Assembly: GCA_016508695.1 (NCBI GenBank)
Contig: VNKQ01000010.1
Span: 1,736,001 to 1,800,000 of the forward strand
DNA length: 64,000 bases
Direction of reading: 5' to 3'
DNA from: Hyphodiscus hymeniophilus
Taxonomy: Eukaryota > Ascomycota > Leotiomycetes > Helotiales > Hyphodiscaceae
The notes below the pieces were generated by a model, which was not told where the DNA came from, ran no database searches, and saw nothing but the letters and a program-made list of their open reading frames with translations. This document shows, piece after piece, positions 1 to 10,556 of the stretch. The position numbers and the translations under genes were made by a program. Position 1 is the stretch's first letter. Each line of letters starts with the position of its first letter.

Positions 1-285
1 AACTCATGGTTACATGAGTTGCGAGTGTTTGCATCCAGAGACTCTTACATGAGTATCCCCAAAGAGTGAGCGAAGTGTGATAATGTTCTTAATTACTTTA
101 TTCAGCCTCCGCTATCTATGCAAATCCATCTCAAATCCATAATACACCATGAAGGTCAGATCCAGAACACCAAATCCCCAGCCCGTCCCAAATGAGTGTA
201 ACATAGCTCTAATTTGTCCCAAGCCATTGATTCCGCAAACATGCTGTGATTTGTTCAATTTTTCCAAGAACCTTTTTTAACCCGG

Positions 286-1244
286 TCACCATATGACACC
301 GGATCCACCCACAAACCACGTAAAGCTGAGCACCGTGATACAAGCCACTCCAAACACCATTCCAAGCGCTCTCCTTTCCATATCACTCAAAGCCCCACTG
401 CACGTCGCACATTGATATTCATTGAGTGGCGTATAAGCTTGCGGTGTGTACATCCCAAAAACAAACGAATCAAACGGGGCCAGGTATCCAGCTTGGGGCG
501 CAGCGCTGATACTGCTGGCCGCATCATAGATGATCAGGGTATAGACCTCGGTCAACAGCGGATCGCTCAAGGCGGTCTGTTGGTACGCATTTGTATCCCA
601 CGTCACAGCCCCAGTGGCATTTGTAATTGTCTGATTCATAGCAATGGTGTACATCTGCTTGTTCGCGGTGCATGTGGCCATGATATCGAGAGCGGTTGGG
701 GTCGCGGAAAGTGATGTGTAATTCCAAGCAAAGGTAACGAAATCACCAATTTTGTAAAATTGGGATCCTGATTCGACGTTTGGTGTCAACAAGGAAATGC
801 CGCCTGCTGGAAGACGTGCATCGTAGGATGTAGTATGTGGTGCGGTAGAGGTTGACTTGTGTGTGCTGGAACCTCCCTTCGTTGTTGAGCCGGTTTGTTT
901 GGCTGTCCCGGAGGAGCCGCTCGAGGAGCTCTTCTTTGTATTTGAGGCAGTGTCTGTTTTCGATTCCGAGTCCGAGTCTGTGTTTGAGTTTGTGTTCGTG
1001 GCGGATGGGCTCGGTGTTTGTGTGGGCGAAGACGCTGTTTGTCAAGAATTAGTATGGTGAAAGTAGATTCGATGGGTCTAGGCTTGGGAATGCACTCACA
1101 ACTGCTTTGATCTGAATTGTCATTCTGCCTAACAACCAGAGAGTCCACATCTGGTAGCCATCGTGGCCAAGGCCATGCAGCTGTGAAAGTCGAAAGAAGT
1201 AATAGAACGAGAGAGTAGAGTTGAATGTTTTGTGCAGCCCTCAT
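286..1244 (-). CDS. DUF7137-type secretory-pathway membrane protein
   Basis: Two exons on the minus strand: 1244-1100 and 1034-286. The 65-bp intron has a GTGAGT donor, a TACTAAT branch and a CAG acceptor. The joined frame gives 297 aa. Residues 1-22 form a signal peptide with a leucine run ending TAAWPWP. A Ser/Thr/Lys-rich linker of about 90 residues follows. The conserved part runs from PNVESGSQFYKIGDFVTFAW to a CATCSGALSDMER motif near the C-terminus, and a final hydrophobic segment gives one membrane pass. I recognise this as the fungal DUF7137 family, whose function is unknown. The layout suggests a lumenal or extracellular beta-rich domain anchored by one C-terminal helix. The next gene upstream begins at 4170 on the same strand. 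Confidence 0.85.
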
Positions 1245-2211
1245 CTTGTTGTTGATCCCGCGGATCTCGGGCTCTCTTTGCCTAAAATATTCACAGCACC
1301 AATGTTTGCCTTTCCGGAATTACTTTATTCAATACAGCGAGAGGTTGGCGGGAACCAGATATCCTCGTAGATATGCTGCGGTTGAAGGCTGTACGCAGGG
1401 CTATCGTTCGTCTTCGTAAAGTTCTTGTTGGTTTCCGAGTGAACGAGAGACGCCACCAAATCCTGTATCCAGCTCCTCCTTTCTCAACGAACAATCGGCC
1501 GAACGAGTGAGGCCAAATGAATGCAAGTAGCGAAAGACGACGTGATTGAGGATGTTGTTAATGGTTGAGTGGAATGAGGAATGAGGAGAAGAAGTTTGGA
1601 TTCAACGACCAGGTCGTTCTCACGCTTATTTGGGTTTAGTGCAGGGGGGTGGTCTATTTTTGAGCTCGTATTCTTTCGCCTCTTCGTGACAAATGTTTAC
1701 TCTCACCACATCTTTTACTCTAGAATGGAAGTTTTGTAGAAATTGGTATTCAATTGCATCTACCTTATCCATAAGTTTAGAAAGGTATATTTCTACAAAG
1801 GCCGGATTTTGTAGAAGTAGCGTTGTACCAGAGCGGACAGCTCGAAATGGCATGTCAGTCACGTGTTTACCTCCTTACTTTCAAGTCCAGTGGCAGCTCA
1901 GTTCTCTCAACCTTGATCATGCTATCCTGAGTGGCCTCTGCATCTAGGTATGCTAGCATCGTTACTAAAAATCAACGTGTCCAGTCCCTAGACCAAAGTC
2001 GAAGAAGATAGGAGAATCAAACACTCTTCACCATCACCAGGAAATACTGCTCTTGTTGAATATCGTTCATTCCAGGCAAATGAGATGCAAGACCAAATAG
2101 TGGCATCGTTCTTTACGATCCACATCATTTCCCAAGCCAGACTCCATGCTAAGTGCAAAGAAAACCTCTCAAAGATCCAGCACCGCAGCAATGGTATCTC
2201 ACAAATCACAA
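1245..2211. other. Intergenic region, no supported gene
   Basis: This 967-bp gap holds the promoter of the DUF7137 gene and the 3' flank of the UspA-domain gene. Short open frames here (for example minus 1862-1626) resemble no known protein. The one structure of note is a perfect 11-bp inverted repeat, listed separately. Confidence 0.6.
1733..1799. repeat. Perfect 11-bp inverted repeat with an extra direct copy
   Basis: TTTGTAGAAAT at 1733-1743 is the exact reverse complement of ATTTCTACAAA at 1789-1799, with a 45-nt loop. The core TTTTGTAGAA recurs directly at 1807-1816. The role is unknown; a miniature repeat or a hairpin in the 3' flank of the neighbouring gene are both possible. Confidence 0.55.
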
Positions 2212-4170
2212 CTAATTCGGCATAGGAGCCGTAGGCGTGATAACCTCGGGCTCGTCTGTCTCTTCCTTCTTACCTACCTTGTCTTTGTTGTTTTCTCCTT
2301 TCCCATTCTTTTCTCTATATTCCCCGTCCCCATCCTTGCCGTAAATCAGCGCTCCTCCTCCAGCTGAGCCAGAACTGCCAGCAGAGCTGATAGAGTCCTT
2401 TCTCCCAAGCAAGAGAGCACCAGCCTCACTCTGCTCCATGCGATGCAGCTCCTCCTTCTTCTCGTCCCAAGGGCTATTACCTAAGAGTGTATTGCCTGAC
2501 ACGACTTCGAATTCGCCTTCTTCCTCATCATCGTCCTCGCTCTCTTCCGCCTCATCCCCGCTGATGGCCGGACTCTCTAGCTGTGGAGGTTTCAGAGTCT
2601 GTGATACTTCAGTTGGACTGACGGATCTAGAGCCTGGTGAGAGACTCGCTACTGGTATAGTAGCATCACTCTTCGCCGAATCTACCTGGTTGAGTGTCCT
2701 ATCACTTGCCGATCGTAAAGGTTTCAGCGTAGGATCGAACTGAGCTGGCAAACCAAGCGCAGCAGCTACAGCGTGTGCTTCGGTATCCCGATCGTTCGCA
2801 ATTTCGAAATTGCTAGTCTTCGTTCCACCAACTATCTCGTGGATTTCGACTCCACTGTCTCGCAGAATCCGAGCATAATCTTGCCGTTGTGGATCCGCAT
2901 CTCGCTTCGCCTTTTTCTTGATGCGTTTCTTGGTAGGTCGGACGACGACAACTGGGACTGGAGAGTGTTGGAGACACCACTTTGAGAAGGAATTGCGGTT
3001 GCTGACTAGGCCTTGGAAACCTCCAAGACTTCGTCCGCGGGTACCGACGACAAGCATTGAAGGTTCATACATTGCTATCTGTAGACAGAAGAGTTAGCAG
3101 AAGCTCCTGCGAATCTAATACAACTCCTACGTACCATGCTACCAAATGTGTCGGATACTTTTCCCACTGCAAACTCCAGCGTGATGCTAACAGCCCTATT
3201 TGCGTCGTTCTTCCTCTGGATATGCTTCATGAGATCGTGCGCCTCTTTCACGTACTCTTTCTTCTCTTTCTCCACACTCTTCTTGTCCTTTTCCGCAATC
3301 TTGTCGTTTGCAAGCTTCGCATCTTTCGCAATCTTGGTATCCCTATCCACGACCCTCAAGCAAACAATGTGATCCCCATCATCAACCAACTCATCCAACA
3401 TCCACTGTAGTGCAATGTCCGAGTAGTCGTTCCCATCTACCCCGACCATGAAAGTCCGCGACCGACGCTTCCGCTGATATCCCCTGTGGCTCACATTGAG
3501 CGTGAGCGAGATGGTGTTCCTCTTCGTAGGTTCTCCCTCCGCGAAGTTGTCGAACGAGACATGATGCTGGAATCTGCTGTTTGGGGCATTAGCTGGGAGG
3601 TCCATTCTCAAATAATTGCTAGCAAGAAGACATCTCGACAATACAATTGAAGCAGGAGCATTTGGAACGAGGCTTCTTAGACCATGAATCCGCGCATCCG
3701 CATGCACGATATGGAGTGAGTGGGGTTGATCACCCGCGCTCAAGCGAAGTCGAGGCTGAAAAACGGGCGAGGAGAGGAGCGTGGGATGTGCAGTAGCTAC
3801 ACAGACCCGTCCCGCAGTGCATCCCCGGCTTTGGAGATGGCTTCATGGTGCTTCACAGCGCAAAGGGGTGGATAGCATACCTGGCTGGCGGAGGGCTGAC
3901 ATCCCTAATACATGAGGGGAGTCTCGATCTGACAATGTCCACGACGGAGCCCTGCGATGTCGCGAGCGATGGCATGAATTGTATGCTTGCGGCGGACGAG
4001 GTTCTGGGTCTTCGCGCATGGTCGGCTCTGACATGCTCTGTGATGGATTCGAGACGAGGGTTCTCAGCACGAGGAGGGTTGAAGTATCCTTCGGCGGTGG
4101 GGTTGCCTTTGGGCGAGACCGGTGAGTGTGGAGAATGAGGAGAGTTCTGGCTCAACGGTGAGATCGACAT
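2212..4170 (-). CDS. Universal stress protein (UspA) domain protein
   Basis: Three exons: 4170-3881, 3576-3135 and 3078-2212, 532 aa in total. Phases agree at both junctions. Intron 1 is long for this genome (304 bp) and intron 2 is 56 bp. The UspA fold begins at RTFMVGVDGNDYSDIALQWM and ends at the nucleotide-loop motif GTRGRSLGGFQGLVSNRNS, followed by VPVVVVRP. It is interrupted by a charged helical insert rich in Lys and Glu. Around the domain are a Ser/Pro-rich N-terminal tail of about 95 residues and an acidic, disordered C-terminal tail of about 250 residues. Fungal UspA proteins of this layout are widespread and are thought to bind nucleotides in stress signalling, but no specific role is established. 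Exon 1 is the least certain part, because it rests on phase and a plausible GTATGC donor only. Confidence 0.82.
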
Positions 4171-4809
4171 GGTGAGAAGTTGCGTGTTATTGAGCCCAGT
4201 ATTGGCTTGCTTTCAGGCGTATTGAGCCTCGAAAGACTGTTGAAGTATGAATTTGAAGAGTCCCCATCGGCTGTTTGCTATTTCTTCGCGGGGTTTTGGT
4301 GATGAGAAGGATGGAAGGAAGGATGAAGGTTTGCTGGAAGCTTGGAGCTTGGAGCTTACCTGCTCATGAGCACGCAAGTTTGTGGCACCACAACCACCGT
4401 CGGCAAAGACAGTTGGCGATGACAATGAGACGACTGAACAAACCCTAAAACTTCGAAAAAGCTAAGTTTGAGTGTTTGTTGCGATGTGACTGTCGGTGCG
4501 TTCGACTGGTCCAGCTTGGCAAATCGTAGCCGCGTTGGCAGCCTCGTTGGCAATACGATGGATGGATTGATCGATCTGGAATGTCACCTTAGGCAGCCCA
4601 AGCTGCGCATTGCCATTTTCACATGCTTATCAGATTCATGTAGGATGCGTGTATTTCGCACGAATTGTCTACTCATTCTCAAGGCGCTATCTGCAATGCA
4701 TGCATGCCAATTCTCGACACATATGCCAAGAACCCCTTGTCATCCCATACGCCATCCCATGCAATCAGATTCTCCCAAGCCATCGTAAGGAGAAACCCGA
4801 GATCCCTAT
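4171..4809. other. Intergenic: UspA-gene promoter and eIF3L 3' flank
   Basis: Both neighbours are on the minus strand. Short open frames on both strands here are low-complexity or overlap each other, and none resembles a known family. I see no RNA gene. Confidence 0.5.
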
Positions 4810-6339
4810 CTAGTATGTGCGAGCAAGATTCCGGAGATACCAGTCAACCAATTTACGACCGACCTTAGCTTCCGAAATATGAATCAAATCCTGGGAATGT
4901 GTCAGCGATATGTCTCGAAACTCAGACACCGTCTACTCACTCCTTGCATAGCATAATCAAGATCGCTTGATGTGACAACCTCTCCATCCAACAATCCATT
5001 ATCCGTCCATCTGATCTGTCGGCTCCTCTGCTTGTTCACCAACAACCAACCCCTAAGCTTTTCAGGCTCAACCTCCAGGAATCCGGCCAATTTCTTCAGG
5101 TCCATTGTAGTGTAAAGACGGAGGTAGGATTTCACGGTAGGGCTCCACATATTGGTCTTGACCTCATCCATGAAGATCGACAGATGGTGTTCGAGCGGGT
5201 CGACATTGAGCTCTGGGTTATCAAAGTCGGGAGGAGTAGGAGAGATGAACTTGGGGCAAGCAGAGCGGAAGAGCTCCTCGAAGATGGGGAGAGATTCTGG
5301 TCCGCCACGCTGCAGCTTCAAGAGCTGGTCACCGTACTTCTCACGAAGAGCGGTGTGGATGGTATCATCGAGTCTGGTTGGGTGGAAAGCAACGCAGATA
5401 GCGATCAGGGCATACATCTGATCGTTCTTCTTCGAGATCGAGTCGTATTGCGCATTCTTCTGGAAGTTCTTCGTACGCGAAACGTAGATCAGGATGTGGC
5501 TGAACATGCGGATAGCATCTGCGTATCGGCGCATCATCATGTATGAGAATCCAACATAGTAGTAGGTCGTGAAATGCGCTGCCATAACACGAGCGAACAT
5601 GGCCTTCTTGTTGAGCTCAATGTCATCAAGGGTCTTCAAAGCGAGACTGAAATCGCCGAGAAGGCAGTGAACTCTTAGGAGACCGATGATCGAGAAATAC
5701 CCCAACATGCGATACAGTGACTTGGAACCATAGTCCCCAGCAACCGCCATAGGCTCCTCATTCCGCTTCACAGCAGCCAATTGTTCATTTATTTGAGATC
5801 TCTGAATGAGGGAGTAGAGGACATTGAGGACCGAATAGCAGCCCCATGTGTTGGGTGCCTCGCGGAGGATTTGGATTTCTTCGTCATTGTTCGCCTGTCG
5901 CGCGACGCGATTTCTGTACGAGCAGAAGGAGTTGAATTGGTAGATAAACTCATCGATGACATCCCATGCCCAGTAATACTAGAATGGATGTCAGCACTGG
6001 TGGAATCAGAGACGTTTTTGTGGTGCGCACCGAGGGTGGTTCAAGATCGACTGGTCCCTCCGAGTTCAAGATGAAATGGAACAAGCTGCAGTAGTTGTCG
6101 TAGCTGGCAAACTTGGTCTCAAGAGGAGCAGAAAAGTCCAGCGGCTGGGCAGCAGCGGCGAGCCTTGACTGGATATCGTCTGTTTGTTGTGCCAGGCTCA
6201 TAGAATTAACTTGTTCCAATTCTTCCATCCCCTCGTATTGAACCTGTTCTCTGTAATCGGCTGCGAGAGCTTCCTCCTCAACGTCGGAATCATCATCCAC
6301 CGCTCGCGATGGAGCTGCGCCATTTTGGAAAGCGCTCAT
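4810..6339 (-). CDS. eIF3l: Translation initiation factor eIF3 subunit L
   Basis: Three exons: 6339-6031, 5978-4941 and 4890-4810, 475 aa. The 52-bp first intron ends CTAG before TATTACTGGGCATGG (YYWAW). The last intron uses GTGAGT and CCCAG. The protein starts MSAFQNGAAPSRAVDDDSD and shows the family blocks ETKFASYDNYCSLFHFILN, YYWAWDVIDEFIYQFNSFC, MLGYFSIIGLLRVHCLLGD and GFSYMMMRRYADAIRMFSHI. A C-terminal PCI-type region carries IRWTDNGLLDGEVVTSSDLD. The final exon (DLIHISEAKVGRKLVDWYLR) is needed for a family-like C-terminus; without splicing the frame ends early. The length matches fungal eIF3L. It is a cytoplasmic eIF3 subunit that helps recruit mRNA to the 40S ribosome. Confidence 0.96.
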
Positions 6340-8094
6340 TCTGTCGTTGTTGTTGAAGCACGAGAGGGTACAAGAGGGCGTGGAGGGGTTGTCGAAAGAC
6401 TCAAAAATTCGAGGTCGGCAAATTTAGCCCTAAGATATCCAATCGAACTGCTCTGCGTTTACTGCGTCAACTTGTCTTCCCGATTCGATCTAGATGCTGG
6501 TCAAGTACTGAGAAGGATTAAATTCCAGTTGAAGTTTTTTATTCGAATTCAAGCCTGTGTCTCAGAATCGACGATATTCGAATGTGGTGGGTGGGTGTAC
6601 TAGATCGTCACGTGATGGAAGAAAACCCACTCTACGTGCCAGCTTGTGAGAATTTTGCCCTTTTCTATCATCTTTTGGAATTTGGCGAATCCCTACTTTC
6701 TCTCCGATACTATAATGATACATTGAAACGACTAGACGGTTGCTATTACCAGAGTTTGTAGAAGTATCCAGTTGTCATAACCACTTCGTCCAGGTTCATA
6801 ATGCCAAGGACGCCTGATCGTCTTTTAAATCTAAAATCGAACGCTTTACCTGGCTGTATCGTCGACACTCTTAGACGTAACTGACCCATGTCGAGTAGGA
6901 TAGCTTCCACTCTCTGCCAGCTGTGCCTCATCTAAACGAGAAGTCTCTTTCTTTGTCACTGTACCTTCATATATCTATCCTCTTTTAAATCGAAAGTTGC
7001 TGTCGGTTTGAGGGGGAAAAGGAATGCTAGGCATAAAGGTAGACCAGGGTTTTCTTCTTCTTTTGAAAATGAAAGATGTCGTGACGATCTGGTCTTTGTA
7101 TATTTTGCGACGCAGTTCTTTCCCCCAGCGATTTGATGCTGTCACGGTGTAATTGTGGCTGAACGTCTTGCTTTATACCACATTGTACAATACTATACTA
7201 CCAACGTTACTTGTGAATTTTTGAAGTGGCACAAAATTCACGACGTAGCAGTACTTCATGTGATACCACACAATATATGGGGATTTGAACCCTCCTCTTC
7301 ATCGCATGGTGTTACAACTGCTTTCGTCTTGCACCGTCGTCTAAAGACGAAGCGCTTGTTGTCCTAAGTAGATATGTTGGGAGCGCAGTGGTGTCCCAAC
7401 TTAAGAAATAGATAGGTTGACAATGAGAGCTATTATCCGATACAGAGCCAAGAAAATCTGACGAGTTTTCGGGTGAAAGTAAAAATACTTTATCGTTAAT
7501 TATTGAAAGTTCATGCCGTTCCTACGAAATACTTGAGTACTTGAAAGACGGTAGGCATGGCTGAAGGAAAGGAGTCAATCCAATCTCAACCCAAATTTGG
7601 CTTTTGTGGACAAACGAATATCTTAAATCCAAGGGAGTGACAACCGTAAGTGCGGCTCGTATGTCATAAAAGATACAAGATAAGCATGAGGACGGGCAAA
7701 GAGACATAACATGCGAATTAGATTATGCTCCATGCCCAAGAGGAGTGTCTGAGCAACCTGGTTGCGCTGTCAAGCAGAAATAGATAGGAGAAAACTTTCA
7801 GATCTTTATAGTTGATGAGCTTGAGATGGTTAACTACAGAGTGGTGCTCAGTAACTAAACCACGAAAGTCTGGAAAGATTGAAAAGCGTTGTTTTGAAGA
7901 CAGCAGTAAATTCGTGTGTATTCTACCCATTGAGGCTGAAGTAGTGCAGACCAATTCAATACGGTCGTGCGTGGGAGCTTGGGCCACTTCTTTTGGCAGC
8001 CCTGCTCGAGCTACATTTAAACTTTCGAAGCTTGCAACCTTAAAACACCACGAGGCTGTACTTCATTGTATCAGCCTTTCCGGGAATGTCCAAC
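6340..8094. other. 1.75-kb divergent intergenic region
   Basis: It lies between the minus-strand eIF3L start and the plus-strand Nrd1-like start, so it holds both promoters. Open frames within it are short and unlike known families. A T-loop-like string near 7279-7294 does not fold as a tRNA (see rejected items). Confidence 0.5.
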
Positions 8095-9755
8095 ATGGCC
8101 AGCGGTACCGTAACGCTCGAGAAGGCCTATTTTGAAACATTACTCAGAAGGTAAATGTTCTCAACGACCCCGCAAGGAGTCAGCTCAGAGCGAGCTCCAT
8201 GTTGGTTCCCATGCTAATTATCTCCCCACAAATAGAGCTCAATTCGTACGTGCGAACCTCCAAAGGAGTAAACAAGCTGCCATGCTCACTGCAATATCTA
8301 GCATGCTTCTGGCATCGATTACACAACTCCTGTTCATCTTCCCACTGTCACAATTCCGAAGATCGACCATGATAGCCTCGTATGCCTTATTGCAAGTTCC
8401 CAAGCTGAGAACGTGCTAACCCCGTCGCAGTTAAGCTCAGCTCGTCAATATGGTACGAAATCTTCGGCTACAGATCAAACGTGCAGAGAGCTTACTGTCG
8501 CGAGACTAACATATCCGCAGCAAACCTCCGTCGTAATTTGTTTCAAGGTGGAATTGCTGAGGAGACGTTTGCTGCGAGTCCTCCAGCGTTTGCGTCCCGA
8601 ATATACCAAGCTAATCGTCACATATACAGATCTTGATTCAAGATGCCCCTCCCACGAACGAGACGGCAGATACAACAGCATACTCAACAGTTGAGGATAC
8701 TACGGATGGCGGCTATGTCAAACAATCGTCTGCCCAGTCAAGCCTTACTGCTTCTGCGCGAGACTATACCTATGGACGAAATGCGAACTACACTTCGACC
8801 AATGCTGATTCCAGATCTCGAGATTACCCTCTGCGCGACATCACCAATAGAGAGAATCTTAATGGCGACTTCACATTTACGCCAGATGGTCCTTCTGATG
8901 GATTCTACGATGCAGGTAGTGGCAACAATGATACTCAAACTCGCTCTACTCGACCAAAATTCGGAAAATATGCTAAGCGTACTGTCCTGCTGTCCAATCT
9001 TCCAGAAGGTGTTACACATGCAGACATTGTTGATTCGGTTCGAGGTGGCATGCTGCTAGATATCTATCTTAGATCCCATGATAGAGCTGCCAGTGTATCT
9101 TTCCTGGAAGAGACAAATGCTCAGGAATTCTATCGCCATGTCAAGCGTCACGATCTGTACATTCGCGAGAAGAGAGTATTTACTATTCTATCTCTTTTAT
9201 GTATACTTTTTGCTGACATGGTGTAGGCCGAGATTCGATGGAACGATCGTCACTTCATTCTGCCATCTCATGTCGCCAGCAAGGTTGGTATCGGTGCTAC
9301 AAGAAACTTGGTCATTCGAAACTGCCACCCAAAGCACACCGAGGAGGCAATACGTGATGATTTGGAGCACATCCACAATCTTGTTGTAATTAGAGTCGCT
9401 TTCAATGGGCAGAATGCTTACATCTCCACCAACTCTGTACACAACGCAATGTTTGCTCGAACTTGCATGATGAGTCGAATGTAAGTGTAAGCATTTCTCA
9501 CTCGAGGAGATATCTGACTTTTGCAGTACCTACAAAGGATCGAAGATTGATTGGGATGATGATGAGTGTGCCGCTCCGTTGGAGAAACCGCAAGTAGCTT
9601 GTCGAGATAATGAACCGAAGAAGAGGGAAGCTCCAGTAATGAACCGTTTCGAACTTCTCAACATGGACGCAATCGATGACTCCGAGGACGACGAGACCAG
9701 TGGGATCACCTTCCAAACTGCTATCACGCCAACAACCTTGGGAGTTGCAGCTTGA
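8095..9755 (+). CDS. nrd1: Nrd1-like RNA-binding protein with two RRMs, micro-exons
   Basis: I rebuild eight exons: 8095-8150, 8236-8245 (10 nt), 8302-8379, 8431-8452 (22 nt), 8521-8573, 8630-9175, 9227-9480 and 9527-9755. Together they encode 415 aa with every phase consistent. The N-terminus reads MASGTVTLEKAYFETLLRR, then TVTIPKIDHDSLLSSARQY, then ANLRRNLFQGGIAEETF, which matches the N-terminal layout of ascomycete Nrd1-type proteins. RRM1 spans about KRTVLLSNLPEGVTHADIVD to HVKRHDLYIREKRAEIRWN. RRM2 starts at GIGATRNLVIRNC and runs to MFARTCMMSRITYKGSKIDW. Fission-yeast Nrd1 (Msa2) is an mRNA-binding regulator of sexual differentiation, and the same broad role is inferred here. The exon 5/6 junction needs a non-canonical GC-AG intron (8574-8629), because no GT donor keeps the frame. 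The 3' half is very secure; the 5' exons are inference from phase, splice signals and resemblance. Confidence 0.82.
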
Positions 9756-10556
9756 TGGCTATGCTGGCTGTTCGTTCATGAGTACGTCAAAGCTCCGGTA
9801 TTTCGGTCTGCGGCCCTTTCCGAGCATTGCTGACTGAAGCACAGGCCAATGTCTATGAGAACTTGGTTTGGCGTGGAAATTTTCTGTTGTTTGTGCTTCT
9901 TACTATTTGCTGATACTGTCCACTGATCAATTCCGGCGTTGACCGGCGTTCCTATCACCGGAAAGTGGTGATGGTGATATTCAGATACCCTACTGTCCCT
10001 CTTCTGCTACTTCCAAATACCCATTTTGCGTTTGCTACTTGCAGCTGTATTTGCTCCGGACCACAGAATGGATCGTCTGTTGTAGATGCTTGCGTCACTG
10101 AGGGTAGCTGATGGATCAATCCATCTTGTTCATAGCAGAACTAAATAACTTCGAGCTTCTTCTAATGGACTCACCTGTGGCTCTTTGATTTTTGACTTTG
10201 AAAGTGTAAACCCACACCGATGATGTTCGCATGGTTCGCTATTATACAAAGCTCTGCTACCTCCAACTTGGAGCCAACGATTGAAATAGAATTATTAGAA
10301 TAAAATTATTGACTTTCTCTTGCAGGAGTTGAATGCGGGGTTCATGCCCCTGAGCAGGCTCGCCTAGCGGATACAAGGCTGCGATGACGCTGCACAGGTG
10401 GACATCGTTTTCATCCAGAGTCGTCAGCCTCTTGGGCTTTGCACAACCACCAGAATTGCCATCTACATTCCTCAAATCGACGATTTACGCAGAACCTAAG
10501 ATACTTCCTATACTACAATGTGAACTTGGACTCCGAACTGGACTCCTCAAGCTCCG
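9756..10556. other. Intergenic region, no supported gene
   Basis: This gap of about 0.8 kb lies between two plus-strand genes. It contains the 3' flank of the Nrd1-like gene and the promoter of the GPR89 homologue. Only short, unconvincing frames are present. Confidence 0.5.

Noticed and set aside
1626..1862. 78-codon minus-strand frame
   Set aside because: It overlaps the inverted repeat, has no family resemblance or splice partners, and is of a length common by chance.
7279..7294. T-loop-like string (GGGATTTGAACCC) suggesting a minus-strand tRNA
   Set aside because: The flanking bases do not form a T-stem beyond three pairs, and no acceptor, D or anticodon arms can be drawn.
8633..8641. 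Start of the Nrd1-like gene at the long frame
   Set aside because: The first codon is TTG, and upstream sequence after acceptor CATATACAG continues family-like residues (ILIQDAPP), so this is an internal exon.
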